From the NCBI GenBank assembly GCA_026397495.1, contig JAPLUS010000149.1, positions 1 to 7,013 of the forward strand: a DNA stretch of 7,013 nucleotides. The letters run 5' to 3'. The DNA comes from Candidatus Zixiibacteriota bacterium (GTDB lineage: Bacteria > Zixibacteria > MSB-5A5 > GN15 > PGXB01). The translations under genes and the position numbers were made by a program. A model generated the notes under the pieces. That model worked only from the letters and a program-made list of their open reading frames with translations, was not told the origin of the DNA and made no database searches. Each line of letters opens with the position of its first letter. The first letter of the stretch is position 1. This document shows, piece by piece, positions 1-5,411 of this stretch.

Positions 1-1178
1 AAATGATCTCCATAGGTGGAGAAATTCGTGACGAAATCGGAGCTGTTGGTGGCGCCAACCGCAATAACTCCCTGACAGGCCGCCGGGTAGTTAATCTGTT
101 CTCTTCCGTCATTGCCGGCCGCAGCACAAAGAATTACCCCTTTTGAACGGGCATAAGCCAGAGCATCATCAAAAGCATGCGGAAAAATGGCTGCTCCAAA
201 ACTCATGCTTATCACATCAGCGCCGTTATCAGCAGCATAAACTATCGCCCGACAGGCAAAAGAGGCCAACATTATCGGGTAAAACTTTAAGGCCATTATC
301 TTACAATCAGGAGCAATACCGGCCACTCCCAGACCATTATTGGCAACCGCCGTTACTATCCCGGCACAGTGAGTCCCATGACCATGCCCATCGGTGGGGT
401 TATTATCAAATCCGGTTACCGGAATGGCTTCTACATCGCCGCAGTAATCCCAACCCCGATAATCATCAATATACCCATTATGGTCATCATCAAGACCGTT
501 ATCGGGGATTTCGTCATCATTTGTCCAGATATGCCCGGCCAGGTCAGGATGATCCATATCAACCCCGGTGTCAATTATAGCTACTATCACTGTTGTTGTG
601 TTGTCGGGCGGATTGTCAAAGACTTCCTGAGCATCAATATCGGCATCAGCTGTCCCATAGGCAATAATGAGAGAATCATTATATGCTCCTTCTCGCCTCA
701 AAACGGCATAATATCCCTGACCGGTGTTGTTGAGCCCCCATTGGTGGGAATAGAGAGAATCGTTGGGCACAGCATATAGCTCCATCGGGTAATCGGCTTC
801 GGCATAGGCAACTTCTTTCAGATTCCGATACTCAGAAATCATCTGGTTGATATCGGCTCCGGCGGGAACCTCAACGACAAAGATATTCTTAAGTTTATCA
901 GAATGATTCGGTTGGGTTTCAACCGGATACAGCGGTTCCTGTTTGGCTACTTTATAACGGCTGTTGATAGCGTCAAAGGACGGAACTCCGATGGCAACGG
1001 CCTTTGCCCCGGTCTTAAATACAGCCGGCTTAATTTCAGCTTTGAGCTTAACTATAACACGGGTTGGGACAGCCGGTGTCTTGGCGGTCGATCTCAGGTA
1101 GGCGAAAGATGAAGAATAACCGACAATAAGAACAAGAAACAGAATATACCCAGCCCATAAATGCTTTATCGATTTCAT
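1..1178 (-). CDS. Secreted S8 family (subtilisin-like) serine protease, 5' part, cut by window edge
   Basis: This is the N-terminal 392 residues of a secreted subtilase, read on the minus strand; the rest lies left of the window. Residues 1-26 form a signal peptide: Lys-containing start, hydrophobic core ILFLVLIVG, and likely cleavage after SSSFA. Residues ~35-145 look like an inhibitory prodomain, ending in the NDSLYSHQWGLNNTGQ block that typically opens the catalytic domain. The catalytic Asp is D203 in IIDTGVDMDHPDL and the catalytic His is H270 in HGHGTHCAG. The oxyanion Asn is N356 in AAAGNDG. An Asp/Asn/Gly-rich insert (about residues 222-245, including DDDHNGYIDD) between Asp and His is common in large secreted subtilases and may bind calcium. 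The GTSMA serine motif would lie beyond the edge, so activity cannot be judged. The ATG at 1178 is preceded in frame by a stop at 1187-1185. A GGAG Shine-Dalgarno sequence lies 10 bases upstream (1192-1189). The likely role is extracellular proteolysis; C-terminal domains are unknown. Confidence 0.95.
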   Translation of the reverse strand, partial: MKSIKHLWAGYILFLVLIVGYSSSFAYLRSTAKTPAVPTRVIVKLKAEIKPAVFKTGAKAVAIGVPSFDAINSRYKVAKQEPLYPVETQPNHSDKLKNIFVVEVPAGADINQMISEYRNLKEVAYAEADYPMELYAVPNDSLYSHQWGLNNTGQGYYAVLRREGAYNDSLIIAYGTADADIDAQEVFDNPPDNTTTVIVAIIDTGVDMDHPDLAGHIWTNDDEIPDNGLDDDHNGYIDDYRGWDYCGDVEAIPVTGFDNNPTDGHGHGTHCAGIVTAVANNGLGVAGIAPDCKIMALKFYPIMLASFACRAIVYAADNGADVISMSFGAAIFPHAFDDALAYARSKGVILCAAAGNDGREQINYPAACQGVIAVGATNSSDFVTNFSTYGDH

Positions 1179-1186
1179 AGTCCATT

Positions 1187-1364
1187 AACTCCTTTTTTGC
1201 CTTCTCATAGCTTAAAGCTACGGTCTTGGGTTTGCAAGTGGCGACTATCGCGGTTTCCGTCACCGCCGAAGTCGCAAATATTTTTTTATTTATGTGATCA
1301 ATATTTATGACAAAATTATTTTCCGGTCTTTCAAATTTATTAACTGCCTATCTAACAATTAATT
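1187..1364 (-). repeat. Tandem duplicated upstream region, gene-proximal copy (unit 1)
   Basis: Three blocks here recur in the same order and orientation about 210-220 bases further right. Block one (about 1187-1231) contains, on the minus strand, AAACCCAAGACCGTAGC, the near-palindrome AGCTTTAAGCT, and AAAAAAGGAGT; the last supplies the protease Shine-Dalgarno sequence. Block two (1296-1313) reads TTGTCATAAATATTGATC on the minus strand. Block three is 1332-1364. Because block one ends in the working ribosome binding site, the unit most likely represents a promoter and leader read on the minus strand. That reading is inference; the repetition is seen directly. Confidence 0.75.
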
Positions 1365-1406
1365 CGTCATCCTTCTCCAATTAATTAGTCTTAAAACAAG
1401 ACTCTT

Positions 1407-1573
1407 GACTCCTTTTTTTACTTTCTCGCAGCTTAAAGCTATGGTCTCGGGTTTCACCATAGTCAGTGAAGCGTATAGCAATCAGTGTCCCCCCAAAAAA
1501 GGTATAAACAACCTTTATGCCAACTCATCCCTAATTCTTGCAAGTTTATTAACTGCCTATCTAACAACTAATT
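1407..1573 (-). repeat. Tandem duplicated upstream region, distal copy (unit 2)
   Basis: This is the second copy of the protease upstream region. It shares with unit 1 the block AAACCCGAGACCATAGC plus AGCTTTAAGCT plus AAAAAAAGGAGT (minus strand, about 1407-1453). It also shares TTGGCATAAAGGTTGTTT (minus strand, within 1506-1523) and the 33-base block at 1541-1573, which differs from 1332-1364 at only two positions. The GGAG of this copy is not followed by an open reading frame. It is therefore either a relic left after loss of a duplicated gene or a second, non-translated regulatory copy. Confidence 0.7.
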
Positions 1574-1753
1574 AGTTATAAGATTAGCTTTTTGATTTTA
1601 ATAAATAGATTCTGATTTTCTGCGAATTACGAATTTCTCGCAACAAATGGCCACCTGCCGAATTAATAATGGCTGATAGGACAAATCAAAAAAACATCTT
1701 TTTTCCTACCAAAAAATCAATAAATTGACAGATTGAAATCGGATGACAGTAAT

Positions 1754-2335
1754 ATGACAGATAAGAACTCTTATAGAAAAGTGGCTCCGAAAATCCTTAA
1801 GGGATTTCGTGATTATCCTCCCGAAGAAGAGCTGGCCCGTCAGGAATTGATTGAGAAAACCAAAAGGGTTTATGAAAAATATGGCTTCCTGCCGCTTCAG
1901 ACGCCGGCGCTGGAATATGCTGAAACCCTGTTCGGAGGTAATTACATGGCCGGCAATCTCAAAGAATTATTCGGATTTCGCGGGCCGGACGATATCGATA
2001 TGGCGTTGCGCTATGAATTCACGGTCCCTTTAGCTCGGTATGTAGCCGGTAATCCGGACCTGCCTCTACCCTTTCGCCGGTATCAATTCGGCCCGGTATG
2101 GCGAGTTGATAAACCGGGCCCGGGACGATATCGCGAATTTATGCAGTGCGATTTTGACATTGTCGGAACATCCTTGCTGTTAGCTGATACCGAAATTATT
2201 GCCGTTATGGTAGAGGTTCTTGAAGACCTGGGGATAAAGAATTTTATTGTTCGTTACTCCAACCGCAAATTGATAAATGGTCTATCGTCATTTGCCGGAT
2301 TCCCGCTGAGAAGGCGAGCGATGTTTTTCGGGTAA
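1754..2335 (+). CDS. hisS: Histidyl-tRNA synthetase, N-terminal part (frame broken by a one-base deletion)
   Basis: HisRS charges tRNA-His with histidine in the cytoplasm. This frame carries the class II catalytic core. The N-terminal signature APKILKGFRDYPP is at residues ~11-23, and LRYEFTVPLARYVAG around residue 90 is the substrate-binding strand. Motif 2 is GPVWRVDKPGPGRYREF at residues 113-129, followed by MQCDFDIVG. Homology is in frame up to FAG (codons ending about 2298). It then runs out of frame into LRRRAMFFG and a stop at 2333-2335, while the expected IPAEKASDVFRVIDKLE continues in the frame starting at 2299. I chose ATG 1754; a TTG at 1733 in the same frame would add seven residues but has no clear ribosome binding site. 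Only a weak GGATG lies before 1754. The break looks like a recent mutation or a sequencing error, because both halves are well conserved. With one base restored the protein is 478 residues, a plausible HisRS length. Confidence 0.93.
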   Translation: MTDKNSYRKVAPKILKGFRDYPPEEELARQELIEKTKRVYEKYGFLPLQTPALEYAETLFGGNYMAGNLKELFGFRGPDDIDMALRYEFTVPLARYVAGNPDLPLPFRRYQFGPVWRVDKPGPGRYREFMQCDFDIVGTSLLLADTEIIAVMVEVLEDLGIKNFIVRYSNRKLINGLSSFAGFPLRRRAMFFG

Positions 2336-3189
2336 TTGACAAATTGGAGAAACAGGGAAAAGAGGCCGTCATTGCCGAATTGGGATCAGGGCGAATTGAT
2401 AAGTCAGGGGATAAAATTCCGGGATTAAATCTGGATGATAGACAAATCCTATTATTATCTGATTTCCTAGATATTGCCCGGGGAAAGGGCGATGATAAAC
2501 TATCTCTGATTGAAAATCTTCTAAGGGATATTGAGATCTCGCGGGCCGGAATTGATGAACTCCGCCAAATTCAGAATCATCTCAAAGAGATGCGTGTTCC
2601 CGATAAAAGGACGATGATAGATATCAGCATTGTACGGGGGCTTGGCTATTATACCGGCCCGGTTTATGAAACCACATTGCTTGACCTTCCTGAATATGGT
2701 TCCGTTTTCTCCGGAGGAAGATACGATAATCTTATTGAGCGTTTTTCAAATCAATCCCTTCCCGCAACCGGTTCATCCTTCGGGGTTGACCGGATGTTGG
2801 CCGCATTGATTGAATTGAAAGCCATTAAATTAAAAAGGGCGACGGCGGAAGTTCTGGTAACGACCATGGATCGAGATCGAATGAATGATTATATCACCAT
2901 TGCCAAAGAAATACGGCAGGCCGGCATAAAGGCCGAATTATACTTAGGTGAGACAAAAAATTTAAATAAGCAATTGAAATATGGCGATCGAGTCGGAATC
3001 CCCATAGCGGTAATAGCCGGTTCCAATGAATTTAACTCGGGAACGATTACGGTCAAAGATTTACGCGCCGGATTAGATAAAGCCAAAGAAGTGGCCGATC
3101 GGCAGGAATGGCTTAAGGCGGAAAATATTCAGACAACGATTCCGCGCTCCGAATTACTCACCTATCTCCAAAAAATACTCAATAAATAA
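2299..3189 (+). CDS. hisS: Histidyl-tRNA synthetase, C-terminal part (continuation after frameshift)
   Basis: This is the remainder of HisRS, continuing directly after the one-base gap at 2298/2299. It begins IPAEKASDVFRVIDKLEKQG, which follows the N-terminal piece without missing residues. It holds the HisRS-specific histidine-binding loop SIVRGLGYYTGPVYETT (R295 in corrected numbering). The SGGRYDNL segment follows, then motif 3, GSSFGVDRMLAAL with R347, which binds ATP. The C-terminal anticodon-binding domain (from about residue 365) includes VLVTTMDRDRMNDYITIAKE, and the protein ends LLTYLQKILNK. If the deletion is real, an independent product could start at the TTG at 2344. That piece would lack motif 2 and could not charge tRNA alone. 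Since HisRS is essential, either the sequence is wrong here or another hisS exists in the genome. No terminator-like hairpin is obvious in the 133 bases before the next gene. Confidence 0.93.
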   Translation: MPAEKASDVFRVIDKLEKQGKEAVIAELGSGRIDKSGDKIPGLNLDDRQILLLSDFLDIARGKGDDKLSLIENLLRDIEISRAGIDELRQIQNHLKEMRVPDKRTMIDISIVRGLGYYTGPVYETTLLDLPEYGSVFSGGRYDNLIERFSNQSLPATGSSFGVDRMLAALIELKAIKLKRATAEVLVTTMDRDRMNDYITIAKEIRQAGIKAELYLGETKNLNKQLKYGDRVGIPIAVIAGSNEFNSGTITVKDLRAGLDKAKEVADRQEWLKAENIQTTIPRSELLTYLQKILNK

Positions 3190-3322
3190 TATAATCTAAA
3201 AAGGCTGGGACTATAAAGGCTTTCAGCTGACCGACAAAATCCTATCCAAGAAGAATTTTCTCTTAAAAAATTTCCCTCTTAATTTTATTATTTTATCCGA
3301 TACTATGGTTATAAGGGAAAAT

Positions 3323-4000
3323 ATGACAGGAATTATTACCATATTCGACCACGAAATTAAAGTTATCAAAGATTATTCGCAGGTTGAAGATATCAAAAAG
3401 CTGGCGCATCAAAAATATTATTGCGGCCGACTCAATGAGCAGGATATCGTCTTTACTTTGGGAGAAAATAACCCCCTTCAATTGGCGCTTTTGACTCAGA
3501 TTATGATTGATAATTTTCATATTGAAAGAATTCTTTTTACAGGTCAAGTGACACCATTGGTACCATATATTAAGACGGGTGATATAATAATTGCCAATTA
3601 CTTTATTCAACCGGGTAGCGATGCCAATCATATGACTCAAGCATATGAGTCGGATCCCAAACTTTTGAAAATGCTAAAAGATGCAGGCGACGCTCCCCAC
3701 AGGGAGGGTCGGGCGCATACTTTCGGGACAATTATCCAATCGGAGAGGCCGGATATCGAGCATCCACGCATCCGAGCCGCTCAGCAGGAATTTGGCGCCC
3801 TGGGAATCGATAATGGCGGTGTCGCCGTAGTCTATACCTGCCATCTCAATGATATTCCTTTTGCCGCTATTGAGATTGTTGAAGATAAATCACAGAGCGA
3901 AGCAAAGGATAATTTGAACCTTATGGAAACAGCCCTGAAGGAAGGTTTTGAAATTAAGGGATTGATTCTGGCATCACTGGCAACCCCGGCTCTTGTATAA
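3323..4000 (+). CDS. Diverged MTA/SAH nucleosidase-like protein (nucleoside phosphorylase fold)
   Basis: This 225-residue protein has the size and layout of the PNP/UDP phosphorylase superfamily, closest in pattern to 5'-methylthioadenosine/S-adenosylhomocysteine nucleosidase. That enzyme cleaves the N-glycosidic bond of MTA and SAH in sulfur salvage. The N-terminal strand and turn GIITIFDHEIKVI place E11 where the family has its water-activating Glu. The segment ILFTGQVTPLVPYIKTGDIII (residues ~70-90) matches the family's NTGSAGGL...VGDIVV region, with the Gly-rich loop altered. VED, with D188, matches the catalytic Asp that protonates the purine. Where the family has Glu-Met-Glu for ribose binding, this protein has D163-N164-G165, so the ribose contact is lost. 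The substrate may therefore differ, or activity may be absent. I chose ATG 3323 because AAGGG lies five bases upstream; ATG 3305, in frame, has no such site. The 198-base gap downstream and the new promoter there suggest it is not in an operon with the next gene. Confidence 0.75.
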   Translation: MTGIITIFDHEIKVIKDYSQVEDIKKLAHQKYYCGRLNEQDIVFTLGENNPLQLALLTQIMIDNFHIERILFTGQVTPLVPYIKTGDIIIANYFIQPGSDANHMTQAYESDPKLLKMLKDAGDAPHREGRAHTFGTIIQSERPDIEHPRIRAAQQEFGALGIDNGGVAVVYTCHLNDIPFAAIEIVEDKSQSEAKDNLNLMETALKEGFEIKGLILASLATPALV

Positions 4001-4058
4001 TTTCATTGTTTCGTATGAAAGGCGCCATTTCCCCCCAATGAACTGAACAAAATTCAAT

Positions 4059-4087
4059 TTGACATTGTCATCGACAACCATTATTTT
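4059..4087 (+). promoter_or_regulatory. Candidate sigma-70-type promoter for the aminotransferase operon
   Basis: A perfect -35 hexamer TTGACA (4059-4064) is followed after 17 bases by TATTTT (4082-4087), a fair -10. Transcription would start near 4094, leaving a leader of roughly 105 bases before the aminotransferase ATG. The preceding gene ends at 4000, so a separate promoter is expected here. Confidence 0.5.
4060..4077. promoter_or_regulatory. Overlapping palindromes inside the promoter, possible operator
   Basis: TGACATTGTCA (4060-4070) is a 5+1+5 palindrome overlapping the -35 element. TTGTCATCGACAA (4065-4077) is a 5+3+5 inverted repeat in the spacer, and the two share one arm. This placement suits a repressor site. 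No regulator gene is visible nearby, and short palindromes can arise by chance. Confidence 0.35.
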
Positions 4088-4100
4088 TACAAAAATTTCC

Positions 4101-4139
4101 GGCATTAACCTGTCAATAAAGAATTTACGGGGAAATGCC
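4101..4139 (+). other. Possible leader hairpin upstream of the aminotransferase gene
   Basis: GGCATT (4101-4106) and AATGCC (4134-4139) can pair across a 27-base loop in the predicted leader. The same right arm could instead pair with CATTTCCCC at 4026-4034 through GGGGAAATG (4129-4137), but only in a longer transcript entering from upstream. I recognise no known riboswitch in the leader. Confidence 0.2.
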
Positions 4140-4199
4140 ATGAGCCGATAAAAGCCTTTTCCGGGTAGCCAATAATATCCGGTCTATAACGAGGTAAAG

Positions 4200-5396
4200 A
4201 TGTCAGCCTTAGAAATATCAAAACGCGGGCAGTGGCTCCCCCCCTCACCAATAAGGAAATTGGTACCCTTGGCGGAAGAGGCCAAGAAACGCGGAATAGA
4301 TATCTATCATCTCAATATCGGTCAACCCGATATTGAAACTCCCCCGGAATTTTGGCAGGCGATAAAGAATTATTCTCTTAAGGTGCTGGCCTATGGTAAC
4401 TCGCAGGGAATGGCCAATTATTTGGATAAGCTGTCCGGATATTACCGGAAATGCGGCTATGATATCCGACCTGATGAGATAATTGTTACCACCGGTGGTT
4501 CCGAAGCAATAATATTTGCCATGACTGTCATTTGCCAGCCCAAGGATGAAATAATTGTCTTTGAACCATTTTACACCAACTATAACGGTTTTGCCATTCA
4601 GGCGGGTGTCAAGTTGGTTCCCATCACCACCCGCGCCGAAAATGGATTTCATTTGCCGTCAGAAAAAACTATTGAAAAAGCGATTACCAAACGTACCAAG
4701 GGAATCCTTTATTGCAATCCCAACAATCCCACCGGCACAATTTATACGGCGGAGGAATTGCAAAGACTGCGGCGGCTGGTTCTGAAGCATAATCTTTTTC
4801 TTCTGGCCGATGAGGTCTATAGAGAATTTATATATGAAGGGAAATATGTTAGTGTTATGAGTCTTGAGGGGATCAGTGATCGGGTTATAATGCTTGATTC
4901 AATCAGTAAACGATTTTCGGCCTGCGGCGCACGAATAGGAAACTTAGTTACCAAAAATCGTGATCTGTACCGGGCGGCTTTGTATCTGGGACAGGCCCGT
5001 CTCTGCCCCCCGACACTGGAACAGGTGGGCGCGGCCGCGGCCTATGATCTTGACGGCGGTTATTTCGAAAAAATGGTCGGCGAGTATCGCCGCCGCCGTG
5101 ACATCGTTTATGAAGGTCTGATGAAGATAGAGGGAACAGTCTGCATCAACCCGGGCGGGGCTTTCTATATTATGGCCAAATTGCCCATTGATGATGCCGA
5201 AAAATTCGCCTCTTATCTGCTGACCGATTTCAGCTATAACGGAAAGACGGTTATGGTGGCGCCCGGCCCCGGTTTCTACGCCACTCCGGGTAAGGGCCGC
5301 CAAGAGTGCCGAATCGCCTATGTTCTTAAAACCGAGGATTTACAAGATGCTATGGATCTGCTTAAACGGGGTGTAAAGGCCTATAATTCCAGATAG
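4200..5396 (+). CDS. PLP-dependent class I aminotransferase (aspartate aminotransferase fold type I)
   Basis: This 398-residue protein transfers amino groups between an amino acid and a 2-oxo acid using pyridoxal phosphate, in the cytoplasm. Family marks appear in order. LNIGQPDIETPP is at residues ~38-49, and TTGGSEAIIFAM is the PLP phosphate-binding helix start. PFYTNY is the cofactor-stacking segment, and CNPNNPTG carries N173. LADEVYREF carries D204, which pairs with the pyridine nitrogen, and Y207. SISKRFSACGARIG has Schiff-base lysine K237 and the downstream Arg. CRIAYVL has R371, which should bind the substrate carboxylate. All catalytic residues are present and the length is normal. 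The true substrate (aspartate, aromatic, branched-chain or other) cannot be read from the sequence. GAGGT lies five bases before the ATG. This is the first gene of a likely three-gene operon; the kinase starts 15 bases after its stop. Confidence 0.95.
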   Translation: MSALEISKRGQWLPPSPIRKLVPLAEEAKKRGIDIYHLNIGQPDIETPPEFWQAIKNYSLKVLAYGNSQGMANYLDKLSGYYRKCGYDIRPDEIIVTTGGSEAIIFAMTVICQPKDEIIVFEPFYTNYNGFAIQAGVKLVPITTRAENGFHLPSEKTIEKAITKRTKGILYCNPNNPTGTIYTAEELQRLRRLVLKHNLFLLADEVYREFIYEGKYVSVMSLEGISDRVIMLDSISKRFSACGARIGNLVTKNRDLYRAALYLGQARLCPPTLEQVGAAAAYDLDGGYFEKMVGEYRRRRDIVYEGLMKIEGTVCINPGGAFYIMAKLPIDDAEKFASYLLTDFSYNGKTVMVAPGPGFYATPGKGRQECRIAYVLKTEDLQDAMDLLKRGVKAYNSR

Positions 5397-5411
5397 GAAA
5401 ATGACTTTATC

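Larger units (their letters stand above)
1179..1753. other. 575-base non-coding region between divergent protease and hisS genes
   Basis: I see no credible gene in this AT-rich stretch. The left two thirds hold two collinear, diverged copies of the protease upstream region. The right third (about 1574-1753) is unique and should hold the hisS promoter. A TTGACA at 1725-1730 with TAATAT at 1750-1755 is a possible plus-strand promoter. However, its 19-base spacer is long and its -10 would overlap the chosen hisS start, so I do not call it. The hexamer TGACAG occurs three times near the hisS start (1726, 1744, 1755). Confidence 0.7.

Noticed and set aside
143..779. Plus-strand open frames opposite the protease
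   Set aside because: They are antisense to conserved catalytic motifs (D203, H270, N356), and their His-, Gln- or Ile-rich translations have no domain character.
1208..1222. AGCTTTAAGCT near-palindrome as a stand-alone operator
   Set aside because: It is contained in the larger duplicated block (also at 1430-1440), so it is better treated as part of that unit.
1048..1263. Minus-strand open frame of 71 codons overlapping the protease start
   Set aside because: It overlaps the protease signal peptide coding sequence in another frame, uses a GTG start inside the repeat block, and its product has no family character; the protease frame clearly codes.
2290..2345. Programmed ribosomal frameshift in hisS
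   Set aside because: There is no slippery heptamer, no internal SD at a proper distance and no obvious downstream pseudoknot. HisRS is not known to use recoding.
3190..3322. Terminator or promoter between hisS and the nucleosidase-like gene
   Set aside because: The region is AT-rich with pyrimidine runs, but I could not find a stable hairpin with a T-run or a convincing -35/-10 pair.
4245..4652. Minus-strand open frame opposite the aminotransferase
   Set aside because: It is antisense to a well-conserved enzyme and lacks motifs. The frames opposite 2889-3086, 3293-3640, 4944-5303 and 6071-6514 were rejected for the same reason.
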